A stretch of DNA of 5,915 nucleotides, from the NCBI GenBank assembly GCA_016302185.1, contig JAEDOC010000128.1, forward strand, positions 1 to 5,915, read 5' to 3'. Shown piece by piece: positions 1 to 5,915 of the stretch (position 1 is the stretch's first letter; each line of letters begins with the position of its first letter). The position numbers were made by a program, and so were the translations under genes. The notes under the pieces were generated by a model. The model was given only the letters and a program-made list of their open reading frames with translations, did no database searches and was not told the origin of the DNA. The DNA comes from Clostridium sp. (GTDB taxonomy: Bacteria; Bacillota; Clostridia; Lachnospirales; Lachnospiraceae).

Positions 1-774
1 ACCGAGCAGGTGATCCGGCCCACCGGACTTCTGGATCCGCCCATTGAGGTGCGGCCGGTGGAGGGCCAGATTGACGATCTGATCTCGGCAGTGAATCAGG
101 AGGTGGCAAAGGGCTTCAAGGTCCTGATTACCACTCTGACGAAGCGGATGGCGGAGGATCTGACCGATTATATGAGGGAAGTGGGAATCCGGGTGAAATA
201 CCTGCATTCCGATATTGACACGCTGGAACGTGCGGAAATTATCCGGGACATGCGTCTGAACGTGTTTGATGTCCTGGTGGGAATCAACCTTCTGCGGGAG
301 GGACTGGATATTCCGGAGATTTCGCTGGTGGCGATTCTGGATGCGGATAAAGAGGGCTTCCTGCGTTCGGAAACCTCTCTGATTCAGACGGTGGGCCGTG
401 CGGCACGAAATTCTGAGGGTCATGTTATCATGTATGCGGACACGATCACGGATTCTATGCGGGCGGCAATCGAGGAGACGGAGAGAAGACGCAGACTACA
501 GCAGGCGTACAATGAAGAACATCACATTACTCCGACGACGATCAAGAAGGCGGTTCGCGGGCTGATTGCGATCTCTCAGGCTGCCGAAGGCGTTACCAAT
601 CAGGTAACCAAGGATCCGGAGTCGATGGATCGGGTAGAACTGGAGAAGCTGGTAAAGGAATTGACGAAGAAGATGCATCAGGCGGCAGCAGAGCTGAATT
701 TCGAGGAAGCGGCTGCACTTCGTGACCGGATGGTGGAGATAAAAAAGATGCTTCTGGAGATGGAAGAGGACTGA
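1..774 (+). CDS. uvrB: UvrABC excinuclease subunit B, C-terminal part (5' end outside window)
   Basis: UvrB is the damage-verifying, helicase-like subunit of UvrABC nucleotide excision repair; it is loaded by UvrA and recruits UvrC. About 257 of the usual roughly 660 residues are visible. The frame is open to base 1 (T-E-Q before V-I-R-P-T-G), so the GTG at 10 is internal and not a start. Seen in order: the junction RPTGLLDP; helicase domain 2 with TTLTKRMAEDL (about residues 44-54), GINLLREGLDIPE (about 94-106), DADKEGFLRS (about 114-123) and the arginine-finger motif QTVGRAARN (about 129-137); the HHITPTTI linker; and a C-terminal UVR domain (about 210-248, with ELNFEEAAALRDRM), which pairs with UvrC. 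No damage to the frame is visible. The stop is TGA at 772-774, 52 bases before the next gene on the same strand. Identification is very secure. Confidence 0.98.
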   Translation, partial: TEQVIRPTGLLDPPIEVRPVEGQIDDLISAVNQEVAKGFKVLITTLTKRMAEDLTDYMREVGIRVKYLHSDIDTLERAEIIRDMRLNVFDVLVGINLLREGLDIPEISLVAILDADKEGFLRSETSLIQTVGRAARNSEGHVIMYADTITDSMRAAIEETERRRRLQQAYNEEHHITPTTIKKAVRGLIAISQAAEGVTNQVTKDPESMDRVELEKLVKELTKKMHQAAAELNFEEAAALRDRMVEIKKMLLEMEED

Positions 775-812
775 AGAGACAGAAGACGGAGAAGTTTTCG
801 TTGAAGAAAAAA

Positions 813-820
813 GTGAGGGA
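813..820 (+). promoter_or_regulatory. Ribosome binding site of the YjjP-like gene
   Basis: GTGAGGGA lies six bases before the ATG at 827 and supports that start. The 52-base gap after uvrB shows neither a hairpin followed by a T-run nor a clear promoter, so cotranscription with uvrB is possible. Confidence 0.6.
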
Positions 821-826
821 AAAGAG

Positions 827-1597
827 ATGGATTATCAGTCTCTGATGGAAATGGCTGTGCAGGCAGGGGAGATTATGCTGGTCAGCGGTGCGGAGGTATA
901 CCGGGTGGAGGATACGGTCAGCCGGATGCTGCGCCGATCCGGACTTGCGCAGGTGGAGGTTTTTGTATTGGCAACCGGAATCTTTGCCACTGTGTCGGAT
1001 CCGGAGGTGCCGGCGATCACGATGGTGCGCAGAGTGCGGGATCATTCCACTAATTTGAACCGAATCTATCAGGTGAATAATGTTTCACGGGCATTCTGCA
1101 GCGGGAAGCTTACAGTAGAGGAAGCAAAACAGGCGCTGGAGTATTTAAAAGGTGTCTCCGGCTACCGTTTCTGGCAGAAATGTGCCGGCTATGCCATGGT
1201 AACCGGTTTTTTTGCGGTACTGTTTGCCGGTGGTCCGCTGGACTCTCTGGCGGCGGCCTTTGTCGGTGTGCTTCTGGCCTTTTCTATTACCGGGCTGTCA
1301 AAGCTTCATTTTAATGATTTCTGCCAGAATGCGGCAGGTTCCTTTGTACTGGCAGTGGCAGCTCTGGTAATTCGGAATGTTATCTTTCCATCCATGAATC
1401 TGGATGCCGTGATCATCAGTGCGATCATGCCCATGGTTCCCGGTGTCACATTTACGGCAGCCATCCGGGATATTTTGAATGGAGATTATTCTTCCGGCGT
1501 AGCTCGGGTTGCGGAGGCCGTGGTGGTGGCTCTGGCTGTGGCATTCGGTGTTGGTATCGGCATGACAGCCGGCCGGATGTTCGGACTGTCGGTATAA
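827..1597 (+). CDS. Threonine/serine exporter family protein, large subunit (YjjP/ThrE N-terminal type)
   Basis: This is a 256-residue integral membrane protein of the ThrE/DUF1212 family. Family members export small metabolites: ThrE of Corynebacterium exports threonine and serine, and the E. coli YjjP-YjjB pair has been linked to succinate export. The substrate here cannot be read from sequence. The soluble N-terminal part (about 1-115) carries the family signature GAEVYRVEDT (21-30) and the downstream RDHSTNLNRIYQVN stretch (71-84). The C-terminal half has about five hydrophobic segments (roughly 120-138, 140-158, 170-188, 193-212 and 230-250). It includes the conserved loop PMVPGVTFTAAIRDILNGDY (202-221), typical of the family. 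Full-length ThrE is a fusion of this part with a small membrane domain; here that domain is the separate gene starting 18 bases downstream. The ATG at 827 is supported by a ribosome binding site and by full family length. Confidence 0.9.
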   Translation: MDYQSLMEMAVQAGEIMLVSGAEVYRVEDTVSRMLRRSGLAQVEVFVLATGIFATVSDPEVPAITMVRRVRDHSTNLNRIYQVNNVSRAFCSGKLTVEEAKQALEYLKGVSGYRFWQKCAGYAMVTGFFAVLFAGGPLDSLAAAFVGVLLAFSITGLSKLHFNDFCQNAAGSFVLAVAALVIRNVIFPSMNLDAVIISAIMPMVPGVTFTAAIRDILNGDYSSGVARVAEAVVVALAVAFGVGIGMTAGRMFGLSV

Positions 1598-1602
1598 GAT
1601 TT

Positions 1603-1608
1603 CGGAGG
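1603..1608 (+). promoter_or_regulatory. Ribosome binding site of the YjjB-like gene
   Basis: CGGAGG is followed by seven bases and the ATG at 1616. It sits in the 18-base gap after the YjjP-like stop, so the two subunits are very probably made from one mRNA. Confidence 0.75.
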
Positions 1609-1615
1609 TAGGAAT

Positions 1616-2146
1616 ATGGAGATTTTGATACAGTCGGCGGCTGCCTTTCTGGCAATTTTCGGCTTTGCGATTATTCTGGATGCGCCGAAGAAGTTTCTGT
1701 TCTATGCAGGAGCGGCCGGTGGTGTGGGCTGGCTGGCGTATCTTCTGACACTGGAAGCAAATCAGTCGGTGATTCTGGCAGCGTTTCTCTCCAGTTTATC
1801 AGCCGCGGTGCTGAGCCATCTGTTTGCCAGAAAGCTGAAGGCGCCGGTTACGGTATTTCTGGTGGCAGGGATTCTGCCTGCGGTTCCCGGCGCCTCCATC
1901 TATCGCTGTGTTTATTATCTGATTCAGAGACAGACCATGCTATCCACGTATCATCTGATGCAGACGCTTCAGATTGCGGGAGCAATGGCACTGGCGATTT
2001 TTATTGTGGATTCTCTGTTCCGTCTGATGCAGAAGAATACGGCGGATGGAATGGAAGAGAAGGCAGGTAGAGACAGCTCTGACTGCGGCTGTAGCAGTAG
2101 ACGTGATCCGCGAGACGGTCTTCCGGTGGAACATCCGTCTGATTAA
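1616..2146 (+). CDS. Threonine/serine exporter family protein, small subunit (YjjB/DUF3815 type)
   Basis: This 176-residue small membrane subunit is the partner of the preceding YjjP-like protein; together they correspond to the N- and C-terminal halves of fused ThrE exporters. Five hydrophobic segments are visible at about 5-22, 28-46, 50-70, 77-95 and 117-136. The family motif LPAVPGASIYR (87-97) lies at the end of segment four. The recognisable domain ends near residue 140 (VDSLFRLMQK). The remaining 36 residues are polar and end in a Cys/Ser/Arg-rich tail (CGCSSRRDPRD, 157-167) that I do not recognise. That end is encoded antisense to the conserved C-terminus of the facing DUF5688 gene, which it overlaps by 146 bases (2001-2146). 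The tail may therefore be read-through after loss of the original stop rather than a functional domain. Function as an exporter subunit is family knowledge; the substrate is unknown. Confidence 0.88.
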   Translation: MEILIQSAAAFLAIFGFAIILDAPKKFLFYAGAAGGVGWLAYLLTLEANQSVILAAFLSSLSAAVLSHLFARKLKAPVTVFLVAGILPAVPGASIYRCVYYLIQRQTMLSTYHLMQTLQIAGAMALAIFIVDSLFRLMQKNTADGMEEKAGRDSSDCGCSSRRDPRDGLPVEHPSD

Positions 2147-2948
2147 TATAGCGGATCATGGCATTTAATTCCTGATAAGGAAGTGCATGGCGCTGCGGTG
2201 CGACTAAAACCTCGTGGATGCTGGAGGGGATGATAATCAGATCGTCCTCCGCCTCATCGGCGAGGTTTTTTAATAGATTGGGATAAAGGATACAGGCGGC
2301 GCCGTTGATTTCCCGGTTATTGGTCAGAACCTTGAGATAGACGGAGGGAAGCTCCTCCGGGGGAAGAAGAGAGAAGGTATCCAGATTGGCCAGAACCTGT
2401 TCAATGGGAGTGATTTTCGCGGGCAGCAGGCGGGGCGTATTTTTCTCAGCCAGCTGAATGATGTCTTCTTCAGTGACACCCCACAGCTTTAAGTGTTCCC
2501 TGCGGATGAGGGAGGTCATCTGGCCGTCTTCATTTTCTGTCACAATAAAATAAAAGATAATGGCCAGATCCAGATAGCGGACATGGGGAATGGCGGCAAG
2601 AAGCTGTTTATTGTCTCCGGCATGAATCAGTTTATAGGCGATTTTGTTCCGGACGGATTCAAACTGCTGAACTTCTCTGACGGTTTCTTCGGGAATCCCA
2701 GGATCGGTCTCATAGAGAAGCACGATCTGATCAGTGATGATGGACAGGGGAAGACCCTTTTCTGCTTCCTCATAATAGGCGTTCAGATAGACGGTGGGAG
2801 CCATGCCGGATTCTGCAGGTGCGATGGTTAGTCCGTCCAGAATAAGTCCGTTGTTCTTCAGCACCTGCTGAAGACTGACCCTGGCCCGCCCCTGAAGCCT
2901 TTCCTGAACCATTGCGTGGATTGTTTTGAGAAATGTTTCGTATACCAT
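2001..2948 (-). CDS. DUF5688 family protein, function unknown
   Basis: This is a 315-residue soluble protein with no signal peptide or membrane segment, which I recognise as DUF5688, a family of unknown function. Supporting features are the N-terminal stretch VSLQQVLKNNGLILDGLTI (24-42), PTVYLNAYYEEAEKG (51-65), and the C-terminal motif block with VYLKVLTN (203-210), NGAACILYP (215-223), IIIPSSIHEVLV (238-249), ELNAMIRYIN (260-269) and ADHVYCYSR (280-288). The ATG at 2948 is supported by a perfect AGGAGG seven bases upstream. The last 27 residues (289-315) are low-complexity, rich in Ser, Pro and Leu, and lie antisense to the YjjB-like gene; they look like run-on rather than family sequence. 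The ABC operon lies upstream on the same strand, 189 bases away, with no evident functional link. No catalytic residues can be assigned. Confidence 0.82.
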   Translation of the reverse strand: MVYETFLKTIHAMVQERLQGRARVSLQQVLKNNGLILDGLTIAPAESGMAPTVYLNAYYEEAEKGLPLSIITDQIVLLYETDPGIPEETVREVQQFESVRNKIAYKLIHAGDNKQLLAAIPHVRYLDLAIIFYFIVTENEDGQMTSLIRREHLKLWGVTEEDIIQLAEKNTPRLLPAKITPIEQVLANLDTFSLLPPEELPSVYLKVLTNNREINGAACILYPNLLKNLADEAEDDLIIIPSSIHEVLVAPQRHALPYQELNAMIRYINQTDVPPEDRLADHVYCYSRSQSCLYLPSLPFHPPYSSASDGTENPQ

Positions 2949-2954
2949 AAGGTA

Positions 2955-2960
2955 CCTCCT
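2955..2960 (-). promoter_or_regulatory. Ribosome binding site of the DUF5688 gene
   Basis: On the minus strand this reads AGGAGG, a perfect Shine-Dalgarno core, and is followed by TACCTT-type spacing to the ATG at 2948. It fixes the start of the DUF5688 gene. Confidence 0.8.
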
Positions 2961-3020
2961 GAGTAGAATATTATGTCAACTGCGTTAGCAGCGGCATGCA
3001 AGAGAAATGGGAACATGCGC

Positions 3021-3047
3021 CGGACAGTCCCGCACTGGGACTGTCTG
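3021..3047. repeat. Inverted repeat (strong hairpin) in the intergenic region
   Basis: GACAGTCCC (3023-3031) and GGGACTGTC (3037-3045) form a perfect 9-bp stem around a five-base loop. One G-T wobble and a further C-G pair extend it to 3021-3047. Neither side is followed by a run of T on the transcribed strand, so it is not a classical intrinsic terminator. It lies between the end of the ABC operon and the DUF5688 start. It could be an mRNA-stabilising or attenuating hairpin, a protein-binding site, or part of a dispersed palindromic repeat; the sequence alone does not decide. Confidence 0.7.
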
Positions 3048-3075
3048 ACACAGAATTCCAAAGAGATATTACAGA

Positions 3076-3094
3076 TCCGGCGGGAAATGCCGGA
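3076..3094. repeat. Short inverted repeat downstream of the ABC operon, possible weak terminator
   Basis: TCCGGC (3076-3081) and GCCGGA (3089-3094) form a perfect 6-bp GC-rich stem with a seven-base loop, 44-62 bases past the stop of the permease/binding-protein gene. On the operon's strand the strong T-rich tract (3095-3120 on the plus strand is A-rich) comes before the hairpin. Only a loose T-containing stretch (TCTGTAATATCTCTTT) follows it. A terminator role is therefore possible but imperfect. Confidence 0.4.
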
Positions 3095-3137
3095 GAAAGG
3101 AAAAGAAAAATAAAATTTAAATCATATAACGATCGGT

Positions 3138-4736
3138 TTAGCGCAGCTCGTCTTCGGTAACAAGCCCCTGTTCCAGAAGAAATTGTCTTGCAACATCAGC
3201 CCGATCCTGGCCTTCCTCTACCACCTTGTAGTTGAGGCTCTGCATGGCGGTATCGTCCAGCAGCTGATACATCATGGACATGGGTTCCAGCAGCTGGGGA
3301 TATTTTTTCAGTGTGTCTCCATTAATGATGGCCAGCATGAAATACGGCGGGAAGAAGCTTTTATCATCTTCCAGGAGTACCAGATCGTATTTCTGCAGAA
3401 GACCGTCGGTGGAGAAGGCGGTGATGACATCCACCTCACCGGAGGTAATGGCCGTATACATCAGGGTTCCGGAAAAATTGTGAGTGGATTTGAATTTCAG
3501 TCCATAGGTTTTCTCGATGCCGGGAAGGCCGTCATCACGGACGGCAAATTCAGGGGAACAGCCCAGGCGCAGCGTACCGTTGACATTTTTTAAATCCGAT
3601 ACCTTCTTCAGATTGTATTTTTCTGCTGTTTCCTTTGAGACTGCCAATACGTAGGTGTTGTTGAAGCCGAAGTTTTCCAGGGTTTCGATATTGTACTGCT
3701 CTTTCAGCTGGTCCTTCACCGCATTGTAGACTTCTTCTCTGGTTACGCCGGGTTCGATAGGATTGCCAAGAACGGTTCCGTAGGCGGTACCGGTATATTC
3801 CGGGTACAGATCAATCTCACCGCCGGCCAGTGCCTGAAATGCGATCATGGTACCGCCCAGCGCCAGCTTTCGTTCAACTTTCAAATCGGTTTTGGCCTCA
3901 ATTAAATCTGCCATCATATTGCCGATAATTACACTTTCACAGCCTTCCTTGGAACCGATGCGCAGATCGGCCCGGGAATTTAAATACTGTACGGTCATGA
4001 GGACAAAGGCGGCGGCGATGGCCGCAGCGGAGAGAAGTGCTGTCTGCTTTCTGTGACGATGTTCCTTCTGCATCCGTTCCGGGGTTAGCTCAGCGGAGGA
4101 GAGACGAAGCGCAATCGGTGTGACCGCCCGCTCGACTCTGGACATCAGAAAATCCATGAGAAGTGCCAGTACACAAGCCGGAATGGCGCCTGCCAGAATC
4201 ATGCTGCTGTTGTCGGTCTGGATACCGCTGATGACCAGCGTGCCCAGGCCGCCGGCACCGATGTAGGCGGCGATGGTCATCAGGCCTACGGCGGTAACAC
4301 TGGAGATACGGATACCTGCCATGATGACCGGAAGAGCCAGCGGCAGCTGTACCTTAAAAAGCACCTGATTCTTTGTCATACCGATGCCCTTTGCCGCTTC
4401 CAGCGTGTCGTGGTTAATATTGTCCAGTCCCGCACAGGTGTTTTTCAGGATCGGGAGCAGAGAATACACCACAACCATGAAGATGGCAGTTCCGGAGCCG
4501 ATTCCGAAATAGGGAACCAGAAAGCCCAGAAGTGCCAGACTGGGAATCGCCTGAACCACATTGGCACCGCCCAGAATCGGTTTCCGCAGGCTGGCGCGTC
4601 CGGAGATAAAGATTCCTAAGGGCACGCCAATCAGGATCGCAGCTGCGACAGAAAGGATAGTCAGTTTGATATGGCTCAGCAGGAGCTGGCCGATATAGGA
4701 GTGCTGCTGGGATACGTAAGTGATAAGTCCGTTCAT
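3138..4736 (-). CDS. ABC transporter fused permease/substrate-binding protein, glycine betaine/choline/ergothioneine (OpuC/EgtU) type
   Basis: This 532-residue protein joins an OpuCB/ProW-like permease to an OpuCC-like binding domain, so the receptor is tethered outside the membrane. The permease (about 1-215) has roughly five membrane segments (17-42, 57-78, 83-100, 135-165 and 178-198). It carries an EAA loop, EAAKGIGMTKNQVLFKVQLP (113-132), which contacts the ATPase, and the family sequence VQAIPSLALLGFLVP (61-75). A further segment (232-250) leads into the binding domain (about 256-525). That domain has LGGTMIAFQAL (293-303), GEIDLYPEYTGTAYG (306-320), FGFNNTYVLAV (356-366), PEFAVRDDGLPGI (395-407), DVITAFSTDG (436-445) and LLEDDKSFFPPYF (454-466). 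Fused relatives include OpuC-type compatible-solute transporters, Listeria BilEB and the pneumococcal ergothioneine transporter EgtU; the ligand here is unresolved. The ATG overlaps the ATPase stop (ATGA), so translation is probably coupled. Confidence 0.92.
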   Translation of the reverse strand: MNGLITYVSQQHSYIGQLLLSHIKLTILSVAAAILIGVPLGIFISGRASLRKPILGGANVVQAIPSLALLGFLVPYFGIGSGTAIFMVVVYSLLPILKNTCAGLDNINHDTLEAAKGIGMTKNQVLFKVQLPLALPVIMAGIRISSVTAVGLMTIAAYIGAGGLGTLVISGIQTDNSSMILAGAIPACVLALLMDFLMSRVERAVTPIALRLSSAELTPERMQKEHRHRKQTALLSAAAIAAAFVLMTVQYLNSRADLRIGSKEGCESVIIGNMMADLIEAKTDLKVERKLALGGTMIAFQALAGGEIDLYPEYTGTAYGTVLGNPIEPGVTREEVYNAVKDQLKEQYNIETLENFGFNNTYVLAVSKETAEKYNLKKVSDLKNVNGTLRLGCSPEFAVRDDGLPGIEKTYGLKFKSTHNFSGTLMYTAITSGEVDVITAFSTDGLLQKYDLVLLEDDKSFFPPYFMLAIINGDTLKKYPQLLEPMSMMYQLLDDTAMQSLNYKVVEEGQDRADVARQFLLEQGLVTEDELR

Positions 4737-5884
4737 GCGGTTTCCTCCTCTCTTGTTTTGTCCAGCTCATCCAGATCCAGAAACTGACTGGAAAGAGCGG
4801 TAACCAGGCTGGATTTGGTGATCAGTCCTACCAGCTCCTTGTTCCGGTTCAGAACGGGGATGCTGGAAACATCATACTGGCGTACCATCCGCAGAAGCTC
4901 CACGATGGAGGTTTCCGGCTCGGCGGTAGCCGCCGGCTTCTTTACGATGGTGCTGACCGGTGCGTTCTTATCTGCTGCCCGCAGGATGTGCTTGGGATGA
5001 ACGATACCCAGAAAGGTGCCGTCCTCGTCTACGGCCAGCAGCCGATCCACCTTCTGGATTCTCATCTTTTCAATGCACTTGAGCATGGGGATTTCCGGCC
5101 GCGTCGTCACGGGAGATGAAATCATGATATCTCTGGCGTGAATGTATTCCGGGCTGGACCAGATACGGTTGGGACCGACGAAATCGCTGACAAAACCGTC
5201 GGCCGGCCGTTTCAGAATTTCCTCCGGAGTATCATATTGCAGGATGGAACCTTCATTCATGATGCAGATACGGTCGGCAATTTTCACTGCCTCGTCCATG
5301 TCATGGGTAACGAATACAATGGTTTTATGGAGCTGCGCCTGCAGGCTTACCAGCTCGTCCTGCAGTCCGGCGCGGGTAATGGGATCCAGTGCGGAAAATG
5401 GCTCATCCATCAGTATGATGTCGGGATCCGTGGCAAAGGCCCGGGCAACGCCGATACGCTGCAGCTGACCGCCGGAGAGCTGTACCGGATAGCGGTCCAG
5501 ATAAAAATCCGGATCCAGTCCAACCATCTGCATCAGCTGTCTGGTACGTGCCGCGATGTCGGAGGCTTCTCTTTTTTCCAGTGTCGGAATGATCTCAATA
5601 TTTTCCCGGACCGTCATGTGGGGGAAGAGGCCGGTCTGCTGAATCACATAGCCCATGCTGCGTCGAAGCTCGATGGGATCTGAATCGGCGATATCGGTCC
5701 CGTTGATGAGGATCTGTCCTCCGGAAGGCGCAATCAGCCGGTTGATCATCTTCAGTGTGGTCGTCTTGCCGCAGCCCGAAGGGCCAATCAGGACAACAAT
5801 CTCCCCATCATAGATAGTGAAATTGATGCTGTTCAGCACGGGCGCATTCTTGTAGTGTTTTGATACGTTTTTGAATTCGATCAT
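4733..5884 (-). CDS. Quaternary-amine type ABC transporter ATP-binding protein with two CBS domains (OpuCA/EgtUA type)
   Basis: This 383-residue cytoplasmic ATPase powers the fused permease/binding protein encoded next. The nucleotide-binding domain (about 1-240) is complete: Walker A GPSGCGKT (34-41), Q-loop at Q82-Q83, signature LSGGQ (136-140), Walker B IILMDEP (156-162) with catalytic E161, D-loop SALD (164-167) and switch H194. After FVGPNR (235-240) come two CBS domains (about 252-306, with ARDIMISSPVTTRP; and about 312-365, with YDVSSIPVLNRNKELVGLIT). In OpuA-type relatives CBS pairs sense ionic strength or nucleotides such as c-di-AMP and gate transport; whether these do is inference. 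The C-terminal tail is acidic (LDLDELDKTREEE). The ATG at 5884 fits the family N-terminus (IEFKNVSKHY). An AGGAAG lies 11 bases upstream, a rather long spacing. The operon promoter lies outside the window. Confidence 0.95.
   Translation of the reverse strand: MIEFKNVSKHYKNAPVLNSINFTIYDGEIVVLIGPSGCGKTTTLKMINRLIAPSGGQILINGTDIADSDPIELRRSMGYVIQQTGLFPHMTVRENIEIIPTLEKREASDIAARTRQLMQMVGLDPDFYLDRYPVQLSGGQLQRIGVARAFATDPDIILMDEPFSALDPITRAGLQDELVSLQAQLHKTIVFVTHDMDEAVKIADRICIMNEGSILQYDTPEEILKRPADGFVSDFVGPNRIWSSPEYIHARDIMISSPVTTRPEIPMLKCIEKMRIQKVDRLLAVDEDGTFLGIVHPKHILRAADKNAPVSTIVKKPAATAEPETSIVELLRMVRQYDVSSIPVLNRNKELVGLITKSSLVTALSSQFLDLDELDKTREEETA
4744..4749 (-). promoter_or_regulatory. Ribosome binding site of the permease/binding-protein gene, inside the ATPase gene
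   Basis: On the minus strand this reads AGGAGG, seven bases before the ATG at 4736. It lies within the last codons of the ATPase gene (the Glu-rich REEETA end). Together with the 4-base ATGA overlap it sets the start and points to coupled translation of the two transporter subunits. Confidence 0.85.
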
Positions 5885-5895
5885 AAATCAGGCCA

Positions 5896-5901
5896 CTTCC
5901 T
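5896..5901 (-). promoter_or_regulatory. Possible ribosome binding site of the ATPase gene
   Basis: On the minus strand this reads AGGAAG, 11 bases upstream of the ATG at 5884. The match and spacing are weaker than for the other genes here, but no better in-frame start is visible and the N-terminus fits the family. Confidence 0.45.
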
Positions 5902-5915
5902 TTCTCTGTTCGCCG

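Noticed and set aside
10..12. GTG as a start codon for the UvrB fragment
   Set aside because: The frame continues to base 1 with residues that fit UvrB, and the protein lacks its N-terminal Walker A domain, so this is an internal codon of a gene cut by the window edge.
593..1045. Minus-strand open frame of 150 codons across the uvrB to yjjP boundary
   Set aside because: It lies antisense to two clearly identified genes, and its translation is of low-complexity type, rich in Ser, Pro, His and Leu.
2968..2979. TTGACA followed at once by TAATAT on the minus strand, resembling -35 and -10 boxes of a promoter for the DUF5688 gene
   Set aside because: The two boxes abut instead of being about 17 bases apart. 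Using TAATAT as -10 leaves no good -35 and would start transcription at the ribosome binding site; using TTGACA as -35 leaves no -10 at the right distance.
3021..3047. Hairpin as an intrinsic terminator
   Set aside because: There is no T-run on the downstream side in either direction.
2858..3061. Minus-strand open frame of 67 codons over the intergenic region
   Set aside because: It runs through the hairpin and into the DUF5688 gene in another frame, has no convincing ribosome binding site, and matches no family I recognise.
5138..5683. Plus-strand open frame of 181 codons inside the ATPase gene
   Set aside because: It is an antisense shadow of a complete, motif-rich ABC ATPase, with no independent signals.

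Overview
The window looks like chromosomal DNA from a Gram-positive anaerobe of the Clostridia, most likely the Lachnospiraceae. This is inferred from four things: moderate GC content, strong AGGAGG-type ribosome binding sites, a DUF5688-family gene (a family I associate mainly with Lachnospiraceae), and a transporter of the OpuC/EgtU type whose permease and binding protein are fused. No tRNA, rRNA, CRISPR array, transposase, integrase or phage gene was found.

Layout. Bases 1-2146 are read left to right. They hold the 3' part of uvrB (nucleotide excision repair), then a two-gene exporter pair of the split ThrE type: the YjjP-like subunit (827-1597) and the YjjB-like subunit (1616-2146). The spacing is tight and no clear terminator is visible between the three genes, so one transcript is plausible.

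Bases 2001-5884 are read right to left. The distal part (4733-5884, then 3138-4736) is a two-gene ABC uptake system: an ATPase with two CBS domains, overlapping by ATGA with a permease fused to its substrate-binding domain. By family this takes up a quaternary-amine compound such as glycine betaine, carnitine, choline or ergothioneine. After a 189-base intergenic stretch with two inverted repeats comes a DUF5688 gene of unknown function (2001-2948).

The most unusual point is where the two halves meet. The YjjB-like gene and the DUF5688 gene converge and overlap by 146 bases, and each ends in a low-conservation tail that is simply the antisense of the other gene's conserved part. This suggests that the original stops and intergenic spacer were lost. 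Otherwise the gene content is ordinary, and I see no clear new defence or mobile system.
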